A DNA stretch of 64,000 bases. It comes from Arcobacter sp. (GTDB lineage: Bacteria; Campylobacterota; Campylobacteria; Campylobacterales; Arcobacteraceae). Positions within the stretch are counted from its first letter, which is position 1, and every line of letters starts with the position of its first letter. Positions 27,282 to 36,678 of the stretch are shown piece by piece. The notes under the pieces are model-generated. The model saw nothing but the letters and a program-made list of their open reading frames with translations. It did not search any database and was not told where the DNA came from. A program made the translations under genes and the position numbers. The DNA lies in assembly GCA_002869565.1 (NCBI GenBank), contig PKUJ01000011.1, positions 1 through 64,000 on the forward strand, written 5' to 3'.

Positions 27282-28412
27282 TTAATTGAATTTTTTAGTA
27301 TGTAGTGAATAAATTAGTTTTTTTAGCCAAAGTGCGATTTTACCCGATAAATTAATGTTTAAGACTCTTCCAATAGCACAATTTGGACCACCTAAATCTA
27401 TTAAAATACCTTTATTTGATATATTATTTGAAATAAGTGTATCCCCATTTATATCTTTTAATATATTCTTAGCTGTCAATTCTGCTTGCATTCTTGAAGC
27501 TTGTGCTGTTGGTGCTTGAAAATCATTTGTATTAGAATCTATTGCTTGAACAATATCCCCAATTGCAAAAACATTATCATAAGGCTTTACCTTATAATAA
27601 TCATCTACTATAAGCTGATTTCTTGGGTTTTCTTGAATATTCTCATCATGACTTATTATATTATTCCCAATTGCACCTATTACAAAAAGAAGCATATCAT
27701 AAGAGATTTCATCACCATTTGATAAAATAACACTATCTTCTAATATTTTTGATGCAAAGAGATTATTTATAACTTTTATATCCAGTTCGGCACATCTTTG
27801 TATAGATTTTTCAATTAAAAAAGAATCCATTCCTGGTAATATTGTATCCATGCCTTCAATTAAAGTGACTTGAATATTATCTTTATTTAAACCTTTTGAT
27901 TTAATAGTATATGCAATCTCACAAGCTATTTGAAGTCCAGAAACTCCACCTCCAACAACCAATACTGATCTATTGGTATCATGAGAATCTAAGATCTTTT
28001 GGAATTTATTTCTATAAAAATCTAAATTATCTATTTTTTTTATATCTTTTGTATATTCTATTACATTTTCAATTTGACTTGGAAACATTGATACTGAGCC
28101 TGTTGCAATAATTAAATAGTCATAATGATACAAAATATTTTCCCTACTAATTACATAATTATCTTTATAATTAATATTACTAATCTCTTCACAGATAAAC
28201 TCAATAGAGTTTTCCTTACAATATTTTTCATGATTAAAAGTAATATCATCTTTTGAATAATAACCTGAAATGTATTTGTGCAAATGTGTTTGTAGTAAAT
28301 GTGTTTGTGACTTATCAACTAAAATAAGCTCTATGCCAATTTCATTTTTTAATTTATGTAAAAGTGATACCCCCGCGTATCCTCCACCAATAATCATAAC
28401 TCTCTTTTTCAA
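27282..28412 (-). CDS. NDH-2-like FAD-dependent pyridine nucleotide oxidoreductase
   Basis: 376 aa from TTG 28412, which has SD GGAGG five bases upstream; it could extend to 28433 on another TTG. Two dinucleotide-binding folds are visible: FAD site RVMIIGGGYAGVSLL at the N terminus, and NADH site VLVVGGGVSGLQIACEIAY at about residue 165. The second FAD motif FAIGDIVQ lies at about 290. The protein resembles type II NADH:quinone oxidoreductases. The C-terminal basic/hydrophobic stretch (ALWLKKLIYSLHTKK) may attach it to the membrane. Link to the paa island is positional only. Confidence 0.75.
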   Translation of the reverse strand: MKKRVMIIGGGYAGVSLLHKLKNEIGIELILVDKSQTHLLQTHLHKYISGYYSKDDITFNHEKYCKENSIEFICEEISNINYKDNYVISRENILYHYDYLIIATGSVSMFPSQIENVIEYTKDIKKIDNLDFYRNKFQKILDSHDTNRSVLVVGGGVSGLQIACEIAYTIKSKGLNKDNIQVTLIEGMDTILPGMDSFLIEKSIQRCAELDIKVINNLFASKILEDSVILSNGDEISYDMLLFVIGAIGNNIISHDENIQENPRNQLIVDDYYKVKPYDNVFAIGDIVQAIDSNTNDFQAPTAQASRMQAELTAKNILKDINGDTLISNNISNKGILIDLGGPNCAIGRVLNINLSGKIALWLKKLIYSLHTKKFN

Positions 28413-28661
28413 GTTAGCCTCCATTTTTATCAATTTTTAACTTCATCATACATTTATAAAAATTTATTGTACTACATGATTACAATATTTGTTAAGTTTT
28501 TTGTAGTATAACACATAATTTTAATACTTTGTTAAAAAATGAAACATGTTTTTTTATTAATGTATTTCAAATTGATAAAAAATCATAATATATATGTAAC
28601 ATCTTATTAAGTGATATTTGATTAGAATATGAATTAAAAATTTAAGATCAAAGGATAAAAA

Positions 28662-29444
28662 ATGAAGAGTTGCACTTTTGAACTCATAGTAAATATCTTA
28701 ACTTATGCAATCAAAAATAACCAAAATAGCTTTTCACAAAAAGATTTTAAAAATGTTGTTTATACAAAAGAATTTAATAACTATGACATAAATGAAAAAA
28801 TTGCTGATGGATTTGAATATTTACTTAAAAGAGGTTTACTTCAACTAGAAAGTAATAAGATGACATTTTTTGAAAAATATAAACTTCCAGAAACAATTAA
28901 AATAAATACAAAGAATTATACAAAGGTATTTAAAGAACTCTCAAAAAGAATTATCTTAATGCATGAAGGCAAAGAGATGATAAATAATACATATGAAGTT
29001 AAAGATGATTATGCAGATATCATAGAAGTAGTAGATATTGTAAATTCTGGTTTTTTATTACACCCTGATAAAGAAGAGATTAAAGTAACTCTTTCTAAAA
29101 TTCTTATTTCTCTTAATGTAGAATCAAGTGCCCACTATTCTTTATTAACTATAATTCAATTACTTGAATTAAAATCTGCAATGAAAATTAAAATTAAAAC
29201 TAAAACTTCTGAATTTGCAGCATCAAATATTAAATTTTGTCATTTACAATTTAATGAAAATAGTATGGTTTTATATTTTGATAAATGTTCTTTTGAAATT
29301 GATAATATAGAAGATATATTACATATTGATTCAATTGATAGCTCTTCAATAGAAAAAGATATTAATAAATCTATTGAAATATTAAATAACTATCCTAAAG
29401 ATAAAACTGAATATATAATAAACTTTTTGAAAAATTATTCATAA
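28662..29444 (+). CDS. Unknown 260-residue protein
   Basis: Soluble, lysine-rich, no recognisable family. Residues 1-70 read as a possible winged helix (SFSQKDFKNVV, DGFEYLLKRGLLQLESNKMTFFEKY). The rest is mixed alpha/beta and ends in a run of acidic turns (IDNIEDILHIDSIDSSSIEKDI). It resembles a transcriptional regulator with an N-terminal DNA-binding part, but that is a guess. The SD aaagga precedes ATG 28662. It stands alone between a leftward flavoprotein and a leftward hypothetical gene. Confidence 0.65.
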   Translation: MKSCTFELIVNILTYAIKNNQNSFSQKDFKNVVYTKEFNNYDINEKIADGFEYLLKRGLLQLESNKMTFFEKYKLPETIKINTKNYTKVFKELSKRIILMHEGKEMINNTYEVKDDYADIIEVVDIVNSGFLLHPDKEEIKVTLSKILISLNVESSAHYSLLTIIQLLELKSAMKIKIKTKTSEFAASNIKFCHLQFNENSMVLYFDKCSFEIDNIEDILHIDSIDSSSIEKDINKSIEILNNYPKDKTEYIINFLKNYS

Positions 29445-29474
29445 AGGGAAAAATACAATCAAAGTTAAGTAAGT

Positions 29475-29505
29475 AAACTAAAATAGAAAAATTCCATTTT
29501 AGTTT
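29475..29505. terminator. Bidirectional terminator between convergent genes
   Basis: AAACTAAAAT (29475-29484) and ATTTTAGTTT (29496-29505) form a perfect 10-bp stem. It follows the rightward 260-aa gene and overlaps the stop of the leftward 128-aa gene. Confidence 0.65.
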
Positions 29506-29885
29506 GTTTCTAATTCAAAAAAAGTCTCATTTATTTTTTGATATTCTGCAACAGAACACGTGATTTTTAAGGCATTATCATAATCTTTAAAATTCTCTAA
29601 AAAAAGTTTTTTTAATTCTGTTAAGTTTGCTGTTCTAAAAATAAAATATCCTAAAACATTTTTCCCTCTAGAACCAGCTTTTTCTATACCAAAGCTATCA
29701 AATTTCCATTCAATACCTTTTGAATAAAAAAACACCTCTTCTATTCTTTCTGATAATTCATCCCTAACATTATTGTTATACTCTTTTAAATGTACATAAA
29801 AAGCAACATTAACATTATATTTATCTTGAACAAGCTTCTTTTCATATCTTGATTCAGGTTCTTTAGTTAAATTTTTGTTGTCCAT
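29499..29885 (-). CDS. Hypothetical protein
   Basis: 128 aa, soluble, charged, no signal peptide. It has VNVAFYVHLKEYNNNVRDELSERIEEVFF and FDSFGIEKAGSRGKNVLGYFIFRTANLTELKKLF, which suggest a compact ferredoxin-like alpha/beta fold. I do not recognise the family. Single gene transcribed leftward, SD agggagag before ATG 29885. Confidence 0.6.
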   Translation of the reverse strand: MDNKNLTKEPESRYEKKLVQDKYNVNVAFYVHLKEYNNNVRDELSERIEEVFFYSKGIEWKFDSFGIEKAGSRGKNVLGYFIFRTANLTELKKLFLENFKDYDNALKITCSVAEYQKINETFFELETN

Positions 29886-30027
29886 TCTCTCTCCCTGACT
29901 TTGTAAAATGTAATTATATACTATAAAAATTAGATACTTATTATAAAACCTATTTTATTCTTAGTAATTCTATAAAATATTCCTACCCTTTTAAATAAAA
30001 GAATTCTAAATAATTATAATTTGTTAT

Positions 30028-30045
30028 TATAATTATAATTATAAT
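30028..30045. repeat. Short ATTATA tandem repeat
   Basis: ATTATA repeats about three times in a row here within a wholly A/T stretch (30010-30052). It may bend DNA in the rhodanese promoter; no other role is visible. Confidence 0.5.
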
Positions 30046-30056
30046 ATTATAAGTTT

Positions 30057-30086
30057 TACTTAAGTTAAGACTAAAAAATCTTAACT
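30057..30086. promoter_or_regulatory. Putative operator of rhodanese gene, shares half-site with the sulfur operon
   Basis: TACTTAAGTT (30057-30066) is identical to the left arm of the palindromic operator before metY (41352-41361). Overlapping it, AGTTAAGA (30063-30070) and TCTTAACT (30079-30086) form an 8-bp inverted repeat. The site is 36-65 nt upstream of the rhodanese ATG. Confidence 0.45.
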
Positions 30087-30121
30087 ATAATATTTACTTA
30101 TATAAAAAGAAGGGGAAGAAG

Positions 30122-30637
30122 ATGAAATTAAAGGCAATATGTTTAGCACTATTATTAGTTGGAACATCAGTATTTGCAGGAGAGTTTGTTTCTTATAAAC
30201 AACTAAGTACAAAGTTAAAAGCAGAAAATAAAAAAGCTGGTAACTATGCAACAACAGAAGAAGTAAAGAAAGCTCTTAAAGCAAAAGATTGGCTAGTTGT
30301 AGATGTTAGAACAATGGAAGAGTGGTCAGCAGCTCATATGAAAGGTGCGGTTAGAGTAGGAAGACAAGCTTCTGAAAAAGGTGTTGCTTTACATGCTCTG
30401 GATGACAATGATAAACTAATCAAACCAAATCTAATCGTTGTTTGTAACTCAGCAGCAAGAGCATCTATAGAAGCACAAACATTTAGACAAATGGGATTTG
30501 ATAAGGTTAAAATCTATGATTTATATTCATGGATTGATGAATGTAATCCTGTAGTTACAAAATATACAGTTAAAAAAGACAAAGGTGGAATGAATCTTAA
30601 GTTTGGTAATTTCTACGCAGAGCACTGTAAAAAGTAA
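30122..30637 (+). CDS. Periplasmic rhodanese-domain protein
   Basis: 171 aa. Signal peptide about 1-20 (ends VFA). A single rhodanese domain has DVRTMEEWSAAHMKGAVRV and the active loop VVCNSAARAS with the catalytic Cys. Two further Cys occur near the C terminus (DECNP, EHCKK). It would transfer sulfane sulfur in the periplasm, for example from thiosulfate or polysulfide. SD gggga lies six bases before ATG. Monocistronic, closed by a perfect stem-loop. Confidence 0.85.
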   Translation: MKLKAICLALLLVGTSVFAGEFVSYKQLSTKLKAENKKAGNYATTEEVKKALKAKDWLVVDVRTMEEWSAAHMKGAVRVGRQASEKGVALHALDDNDKLIKPNLIVVCNSAARASIEAQTFRQMGFDKVKIYDLYSWIDECNPVVTKYTVKKDKGGMNLKFGNFYAEHCKK

Positions 30638-30644
30638 TCAAATA

Positions 30645-30679
30645 TAGTATCATGTGAAGTTCTTCTTAACATGATACTA
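30645..30679. terminator. Bidirectional terminator, rhodanese/plsC
   Basis: TAGTATCATGT (30645-30655) and ACATGATACTA (30669-30679) form a perfect 11-bp stem with a 13-nt loop, overlapping the last codon of the convergent plsC gene and followed by a pyrimidine-rich run. Confidence 0.75.
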
Positions 30680-31402
30680 CTCTTTAATAAACTGTTTTCT
30701 GTAATTTTCTTCTAAAGATGTTTTATCTTTGTAATCTATAATATCACCAATATCAATCTGAATTTTTAAACCTTTTGTTCTATTCATAATTGCATCTTTT
30801 AAAACCTCATTTGCATTTGATTTTATATGAACAGGCAAAATAGGAAGCCTATTTTTAAGTGCTATAATTCGTGAACCCTCTTTAAAAGATGATAAAGGAG
30901 TATTCTCTTTATTTCTAGTTCCTTCTGGAAAAATAAAAATAGAATGCCCCTCTTTTACTATCTCTTTCGTATCTTTAAAAAATGGTGCCATGTTTGGGGC
31001 ATCTCTATCTAATAAAACTGTTCCTGCATTTTTTGTAAATGTTCCAAAAAAGAAAGAGTTATATAACTCTTTCTTTGCAACCCAGAAACCATCAACTTTT
31101 GTATTTTCTAATGCCACTTGTATGATTAAGGGATCAACTATACTTCTGTGATTTGAGATTAATAAATACTGTCCACCTTTTGGTAGTTTTTCTTTATTTA
31201 TAACTTCAACACTAATGTTTAATTTATTTAATACTAACTTCGCATATTCTAATCTTAAAGCAATTCTTTCATGTGAAGTTTTTACTTTTTTTAGTTTAAA
31301 TCCATATTTATTTGTTAGATATGTTGTATAAAATGCCATGCTTATTTGATTGAAATTCACTATCATCCTAATAATTTTTGCGTAGTATAGCCAATTGAAC
31401 AT
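30677..31402 (-). CDS. plsC: 1-acyl-sn-glycerol-3-phosphate acyltransferase
   Basis: 241 aa. Catalytic NHRSIVDP (HxxxxD) at about residue 90, then AGTVLLDRD, FPEGTRNKE (phosphate-binding) and LPILPVHI. It adds the second acyl chain to make phosphatidic acid at the inner membrane. An N-terminal hydrophobic segment fits membrane attachment. No strong SD precedes the ATG at 31402; later in-frame ATGs are possible. Confidence 0.85.
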   Translation of the reverse strand: MFNWLYYAKIIRMIVNFNQISMAFYTTYLTNKYGFKLKKVKTSHERIALRLEYAKLVLNKLNISVEVINKEKLPKGGQYLLISNHRSIVDPLIIQVALENTKVDGFWVAKKELYNSFFFGTFTKNAGTVLLDRDAPNMAPFFKDTKEIVKEGHSIFIFPEGTRNKENTPLSSFKEGSRIIALKNRLPILPVHIKSNANEVLKDAIMNRTKGLKIQIDIGDIIDYKDKTSLEENYRKQFIKE

Positions 31403-31491
31403 ATGATAATCATTGATTTGAAAATCTTCATTTAAAACAAAACTCCTTCAAAACTTTTACTTGCTATAATAATTTTTTTACAAGGATAAGA

Positions 31492-33642
31492 ATGAAAATA
31501 TTATTGATTAAAGTGCTTATTATATTTTGTTTTTCAGTAAATGCAATAGCTGAATCTATTTCATTCACTAAAGAAGAAAATGATTTTTTAACTTCAAATC
31601 CTGTCATCAAAGTTGCCATGATGCCAGATTTTACACCGTTTACATATTATATTGAAAATACACCAGTTGGATTTGAACATGATTTATTAAAAATAGTTTC
31701 AAAAAGAACAGGTTTAGAATTTGAAAAGACCATAGCTAACTGGACAACTATTTATTCCTCTTTTAAAAATAAAGAAGTAGATATGATAACTAGTATTTCA
31801 TACAAAAAATATAGAGAACCTTTTACTACTTTTACAAGTTCTTATTACGATATACCTATAATGATATTTGTAAGAGATACTTTTGGTGAATACAATGGTA
31901 TAAAAAGTCTTAAAGGCAAAAAAGTAGGAGTCTTAAAAGACGTCTTTTATGTAAAAGAATTAGAAAAATTAGGAACAATGAATTTAGTCTATTATGACAA
32001 CTATTCAGATTTAACAAAAGATTTAGTATTTGGTAAAATAGATGCTCTAATTCAAAACTTAACAAATATTAATTATCTTATCAAAGAAAATCTCTATTCA
32101 AATCTAAAACTTGCCAGTGAATTAATTCTTCCAAATACAAAAAAAGAAGATTTACGTTTTGGAGTACAGCCTGAAAAACCACTTTTAAGTTCCATATTAC
32201 AAAAAGCTCTTAATTCAATAAGTAACAAAGAGAAAGAGGCCTTAGTAGACAAATGGATTGGCTCAATAAAAGAGTACAAAGGTGGACATATTGAACTTAA
32301 TAAAAATGAAATAGCCTATCTTGATACAAAAGTCATTAAGTACTGTATAAATCCAGATGGATTGCCATTTGAAGGACTTAACGAAGAAGGTAAACATTCA
32401 GGAATGAGTTCTGATTATTATAATCTATTTGAAAATATCTTATCTGCAAAATTTACACTTGTAAAAACAGATAATTGGAATGAATCAATAAACTATATAA
32501 AAGAACATAAATGTGATATGTTGGCTCTGGGGATGGAAACACCAGAGCGTAAAAAATACCTAAACTTTACAAGTAATTATTTGGAAGTTCCCTTAGTAGT
32601 AGCAACAAAAGTTGATGTGCCATTTATAAATCAAATATTAGATTTAGAAGGTGAAAAGATAGGGATCATAAAAGGTGATGCTTTTGTAAAAATACTCAGA
32701 CAAAAATATCCTTCTTTAAATATCATAGAAGTTGAAGATATAAAAGAAGGGTTGGATAGTGTAAAAGATGGCAAACTCTTTGCATATATAGATACCTTAG
32801 CAAGTATTGGATATGCATTTCAACAAAACTATTTTGGAGAACTTAAAATTGCAGGAAAAATATCAGAAAACTTGAAACTATCAATTGCGGTTGTAAAAGA
32901 AGATAAGATTTTATTAAATATTTTGCAAAAAACAGTTAATAATATAACTAATGAAATGCATAGAGAAATTTTCACTAAATGGATTCCAATAAAATATCAA
33001 AAAGGAATAGATTATAAGCTTGTTTGGCAAATATCTTTTGCTGCAATATTTCTAATAATTCTTATAGTTTATTGGAATAGAAAAATTATACAAGCTAATA
33101 ATTTATTAAAAGAAGCCAAAAAAGATATTGAAGAGAAAAATAAAGAATTGCAGAAACTTTCAATTACAGATAAGTTAACAAATCTATACAATAGAAGAAA
33201 ATTAGATGAATTATTACAAAGTGAAATACATAGATGTGAAAGATTTAATCATACTTTTGGCTTAGCTATTTTAGATATAGACCACTTTAAAAAAGTAAAT
33301 GATACTTTTGGACACCAAGTAGGAGATAAAGTTTTAATAGAAATTGCAAATATATTAAAAACTAACATAAGAAAAACCGATTTTGTAGGTAGATTTGGTG
33401 GTGAAGAGTTCCTCATAATCTGTCCAGAATCAGATAAAGATGGTGTATATAAATTGATAGAAAATATTAGAAAAGATATTGCAAATTATGATTTTAAAGA
33501 TGTAGGTAAGATAAGTGCTAGTTTTGGTATTGCTCTATTAAAAGAAAAAGATAGTATTGAATCTCTTTTAAAAAGAGCGGATGAAGCACTTTATTTGGCT
33601 AAAAATTCTGGTAGAAACAGAGTTGTTGTTAGTGATAATTAA
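31492..33642 (+). CDS. Diguanylate cyclase with two periplasmic binding domains
   Basis: 716 aa. Signal or anchor peptide (about 1-21), then two SBP_bac_3 (amino-acid-binding-like) domains in tandem (about 30-260 and 275-500). A membrane helix follows at about 510-530 (ISFAAIFLIILIVYW), then a short coiled coil and a GGDEF domain (about 555-716) with GGEEF. An RxxD inhibitory site (RKTD) lies five residues before it. The layout resembles BvgS-type sensors with GGDEF instead of kinase. It would make c-di-GMP in response to a small periplasmic solute. The next small gene starts at the following base. Confidence 0.88.
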   Translation: MKILLIKVLIIFCFSVNAIAESISFTKEENDFLTSNPVIKVAMMPDFTPFTYYIENTPVGFEHDLLKIVSKRTGLEFEKTIANWTTIYSSFKNKEVDMITSISYKKYREPFTTFTSSYYDIPIMIFVRDTFGEYNGIKSLKGKKVGVLKDVFYVKELEKLGTMNLVYYDNYSDLTKDLVFGKIDALIQNLTNINYLIKENLYSNLKLASELILPNTKKEDLRFGVQPEKPLLSSILQKALNSISNKEKEALVDKWIGSIKEYKGGHIELNKNEIAYLDTKVIKYCINPDGLPFEGLNEEGKHSGMSSDYYNLFENILSAKFTLVKTDNWNESINYIKEHKCDMLALGMETPERKKYLNFTSNYLEVPLVVATKVDVPFINQILDLEGEKIGIIKGDAFVKILRQKYPSLNIIEVEDIKEGLDSVKDGKLFAYIDTLASIGYAFQQNYFGELKIAGKISENLKLSIAVVKEDKILLNILQKTVNNITNEMHREIFTKWIPIKYQKGIDYKLVWQISFAAIFLIILIVYWNRKIIQANNLLKEAKKDIEEKNKELQKLSITDKLTNLYNRRKLDELLQSEIHRCERFNHTFGLAILDIDHFKKVNDTFGHQVGDKVLIEIANILKTNIRKTDFVGRFGGEEFLIICPESDKDGVYKLIENIRKDIANYDFKDVGKISASFGIALLKEKDSIESLLKRADEALYLAKNSGRNRVVVSDN

Positions 33643-33831
33643 ATGAATATAGAACAAAGGTTTTTATTAAAAGCTATGGAAGATAAAAATTTCGTCTGCT
33701 TTAATTATGAAGACAAAAGTTTTAAGAGTGTCAAAATTCTGAAGTTTGAAAATGACTTAGTGTATACGGATAATGGCCATTTTGAGATTAGGAAGATTAA
33801 GAAGATTGTTGTTTTGAAAGAAAAATTTTAA
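33643..33831 (+). CDS. Small 62-residue protein downstream of GGDEF gene
   Basis: It starts at the base after the GGDEF stop (taaATG), so it is probably translated from the same mRNA. It is basic and made of short strands (FVCFNYEDKSFKSVKILKFENDLVYTDNGHFEIRKIKKI), like one beta-sheet unit of a WYL/Sm-like fold. Function unknown. Confidence 0.6.
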   Translation: MNIEQRFLLKAMEDKNFVCFNYEDKSFKSVKILKFENDLVYTDNGHFEIRKIKKIVVLKEKF

Positions 33832-33853
33832 TAACTTAATATTCTCATTCATA

Positions 33854-34123
33854 TTATTCCCTTATTATAAAATAAAAAAGACCTGCAATTATTATGAATA
33901 AAAATATAGTTATTTTCAAATCTTTTTTTTGTTCTGCTGTCCAAGGATTTTTATTTTTATTGAGGATAACTTTCTTAACTCCAACATATAAACCTACTAA
34001 TAATATTAAAGTGAATATCAGTAAAGCAAAAGGATTTCCTAATACTACTTGAAAATAAAAAATTATATGCAAAATCAAATCAATAAAACTATCTAAAAAG
34101 TTTAAATTTCTCTCTATCCCCAT
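33854..34123 (-). CDS. Small membrane protein
   Basis: 89 aa. Two membrane helices (about 30-48 and 66-86) connect through a basic loop (KKVILNKNKNPWTAEQKKDLK). A first hydrophobic part (LDSFIDLILHIIFYFQ) may add a third. No family recognised. SD aaggaaa lies before ATG 34123. Confidence 0.6.
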   Translation of the reverse strand: MGIERNLNFLDSFIDLILHIIFYFQVVLGNPFALLIFTLILLVGLYVGVKKVILNKNKNPWTAEQKKDLKITIFLFIIIAGLFYFIIRE

Positions 34124-34186
34124 TTTTTTCCTTTGTTAAAATATATTTTATAATAAACATGTCACAATTTTAAAAATAACAGATAG

Positions 34187-34306
34187 AAATTAGTCAATTT
34201 TGTTCTAGTTCAAGGCGGAGTGAAAATTAGCTTAGGAGCTTACTAGAAGTAAGTGAGTAAGTTAATTTTTGTGACAACACAGAAATCGGACAAAAGTGGC
34301 TAATTT
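34187..34306. mobile_element. 120-nt palindromic mini-element (MITE- or REP-like)
   Basis: Terminal inverted repeats: AAATTAGTCAATTTTGTTC (34187-34205) against GGACAAAAGTGGCTAATTT (34288-34306), 16 of 19 pairs matching. Within, AAAATTAGCTTA (34223-34234) faces TAAGTTAATTTT (34258-34269) with one mismatch, and CTTACT (34239-34244) faces AGTAAG (34248-34253). The whole can fold as one long hairpin. It has no ORF and lies between two leftward genes. It has the shape of a non-autonomous transposon relic or dispersed palindromic repeat; no second copy is seen in this window. Confidence 0.6.
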
Positions 34307-34313
34307 ATAGCTA

Positions 34314-35543
34314 TTATTTCTTTGAGAGAGATTTTCCTGCTAGAAACCCACTCGCCCATGCAAACTGTAGATTATATCCACCACGGTTCCCCACTACATC
34401 AAGTACTTCACCTGCTAAAAATAGACCTTTACATTTTTTACTCTCAAAAGTATTACTATCCACCTCATCTGTTCTCACGCCACCACCACTGGCTTCTGCG
34501 TGTTTGAAGCCTTGGGTGTCTGTGATTTTGAATCGCCAGTTTATTAGGATGTTTACTATTCCTCTTATTTGTTTTGCATTTATATCTTTGGCTTTGATTT
34601 CTTTATCTATTTTACATACGTCTAAAAGTATTGGTGCTAGCTTATTTGAGATTATTCCGGTTAATAATGCTAATGCTTTTTCATTTGGCAGTGTTTTAAA
34701 TAAAGACTCTATCATTCCTAATACTTCATTTCTATTTTTTGTTGGAAATAGATTTATTGATATTTGTACATCTTGATATAAAGATAGTGGATAAACTGCA
34801 TACTGTGATATATCTAATATTGCAAATCCTGATACTCCGTACTTTGTGAATAATACATCCCCTAAGATTTCATTCTCTTTTTGTCCATCTATATATAAAG
34901 TTACAAGAGATTCTTTTTTTACACCTTGGATTCTATTGTTATGTTCAAAGTCCGTATGAAGTCCTACAAGTGATGGATAAGTTAGATTTGAACTATGTCC
35001 TAACTTTTCTGCGATTGTCATGCCATCTTCTGTTGCGTTTAATTGTGGAGCAGCTTGTAATCCTGAGCTTATTAGTACTTTGTCGTAGTCTTTAAACTCT
35101 TTTCCTTCACTTACTACTATAAATTTATTATTTTCTTTTTTTATATCTATTACTTTTGTTTCTAAAATAAGATTGATTCCTAAACTATTGATTGTATTTT
35201 CTAATAGAGTTACAACTGATTTTGCTTCGTTTGATAGTGGGTATACTTTGTTTGTCTCTTTTATATCAAGTAAGAGTCCTATTGATTTACAGAACTTTTC
35301 AAAGGCTTTAAAGTCAAACTCTTTTATAGCATGACTTACGAAATTGGGATTCTCTCCTATAAAGTTTGCTTCAGTAACATCTGTATTGGAGATATTACAT
35401 CTTCCATTTCCTGAAGCTAATATCTTTTTTCCAATTGCATTGTTTATATCAAACAAATCAATATCTATATTCTTATCTAATCTCTTAGCAGTAATTGCTG
35501 CAATTATTCCAGCTGCTCCTGCTCCTACAATAGCTATTTTCAA
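34314..35543 (-). CDS. HI0933-family (BaiN/RdsA-like) flavoprotein
   Basis: 409 aa from TTG 35543, giving MKIAIVGAGAAGIIAAITAK, the usual N terminus of the family. The frame extends to a GTG at 35579, but that adds 12 residues before the FAD fold. Motifs: ILASGNGRCNISN near residue 45 and the C-terminal ASGGGVRTDEVDSNTFESKKCKGLFLAGEVLDVVGNRGGYNLQFAWASG. These are NAD(P)/FAD-dependent oxidoreductases of mostly unknown substrate. Confidence 0.85.
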   Translation of the reverse strand: MKIAIVGAGAAGIIAAITAKRLDKNIDIDLFDINNAIGKKILASGNGRCNISNTDVTEANFIGENPNFVSHAIKEFDFKAFEKFCKSIGLLLDIKETNKVYPLSNEAKSVVTLLENTINSLGINLILETKVIDIKKENNKFIVVSEGKEFKDYDKVLISSGLQAAPQLNATEDGMTIAEKLGHSSNLTYPSLVGLHTDFEHNNRIQGVKKESLVTLYIDGQKENEILGDVLFTKYGVSGFAILDISQYAVYPLSLYQDVQISINLFPTKNRNEVLGMIESLFKTLPNEKALALLTGIISNKLAPILLDVCKIDKEIKAKDINAKQIRGIVNILINWRFKITDTQGFKHAEASGGGVRTDEVDSNTFESKKCKGLFLAGEVLDVVGNRGGYNLQFAWASGFLAGKSLSKK

Positions 35544-35665
35544 GATATACCCTATTTTCTTATTTTTGTGATTATACACTTTTTATCGTAAAACAGAGTT
35601 TTATTAGATTTGGCATACTTCTTGCATAAGTACTAATATAAAGTTTATCAATACCAAGGAGTATT

Positions 35666-36667
35666 ATGAATCCCCAAAGTGCCAAAAGAGCAATAGCCCA
35701 TCTCTCAAATAGAAAAGTTCCTGTATTTTTATGGGGTCCTCCTGGTATTGGTAAATCATCAGTTGTAGCACAAATTGCAAAAGAGAAAGGTATTGCTTGC
35801 ATAGATTTACGGCTTTCACTTCTTGATCCAACAGATTTAAGAGGTATTCCTTTTTTTGATGCAAAAAATGATAGCGCTATTTGGGCACCGCCATCTTTTT
35901 TACCTGACGGAAGCGAAAAAGAGGGAATTTTATTTTTAGATGAATTAAACACAGCAGCCCCAATGGTGCAAGCTTCAGCATATCAACTAATATTAGATAG
36001 AAAAATTGGAGAATATACTCTTCCTGAAGGTTGGTCTATAGTTGCAGCAGGAAATAGAGAAAGTGATAGAGGTGTAGTATTTAGAATGGCTTCTCCTTTA
36101 GCAAATAGATTTGTGCATTTAGAAATGGAAACAAATGCAGATGAATGGAGAACTTGGGCAATAAGTGCGAATATAAATCCTTCAATAGTTGCTTTTATTG
36201 CTTATAGACCTGATGCTCTATTTGCTTTTAGTACCCAAAGTGATGTTAAAGCCTTTGCCACACCTAGAACTTGGGAATATGTAAATGAAATATTAGAATC
36301 TAAACCCGATGAAGATTTACTTCTTACTATGGTTAGTGGAGCTATTGGAGAGGAATTAGCCGCCTCATTTTTAGGATTTAAAGCAGTGGAAAAAAACTTG
36401 CCAGATTTAGATTCTATATTAAATGGAAAAACAAATGAAGCTCCAAGTGATACCTCATCTTTGCATATTTTATGTACTGCTTTAACTATGAGAATAAATG
36501 AAGATAGTAGAGCAAAAGAGATAAACAACCTAATAGCTTACTCTTTAAATCTTCCAGGTGAATTTGCTGTAATGATTATTCAAGATTTAAGACAAAGAAA
36601 AATTGAACTAGATTATTTAAGCAACTGGCCACTTTGGATGAAAAAATTCAATAATCTACTTCACTAA
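35666..36667 (+). CDS. MoxR-type AAA+ ATPase
   Basis: 333 aa. Walker A LWGPPGIGKSSV at about residue 22, Walker B GILFLDELN at about 90, sensor 1 IVAAGNRES at about 130. MoxR ATPases act as chaperones that insert metals or assemble complexes and work with a VWA-domain partner. That partner is the next gene, 11 nt downstream. SD aaggag precedes ATG 35666. Target complex unknown. Confidence 0.85.
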   Translation: MNPQSAKRAIAHLSNRKVPVFLWGPPGIGKSSVVAQIAKEKGIACIDLRLSLLDPTDLRGIPFFDAKNDSAIWAPPSFLPDGSEKEGILFLDELNTAAPMVQASAYQLILDRKIGEYTLPEGWSIVAAGNRESDRGVVFRMASPLANRFVHLEMETNADEWRTWAISANINPSIVAFIAYRPDALFAFSTQSDVKAFATPRTWEYVNEILESKPDEDLLLTMVSGAIGEELAASFLGFKAVEKNLPDLDSILNGKTNEAPSDTSSLHILCTALTMRINEDSRAKEINNLIAYSLNLPGEFAVMIIQDLRQRKIELDYLSNWPLWMKKFNNLLH

Positions 36668-36678
36668 GTATTAATCAA

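Noticed and set aside
28572-28586. FNR-like box before the 260-aa unknown gene
   Set aside because: TTGAT and ATCAT are separated by 5 nt and the second half-site is imperfect.
30010-30052. A/T tandem repeats as a possible origin or CRISPR-like array
   Set aside because: Units of 6 nt, no spacers, no DnaA boxes, no neighbouring replication genes.
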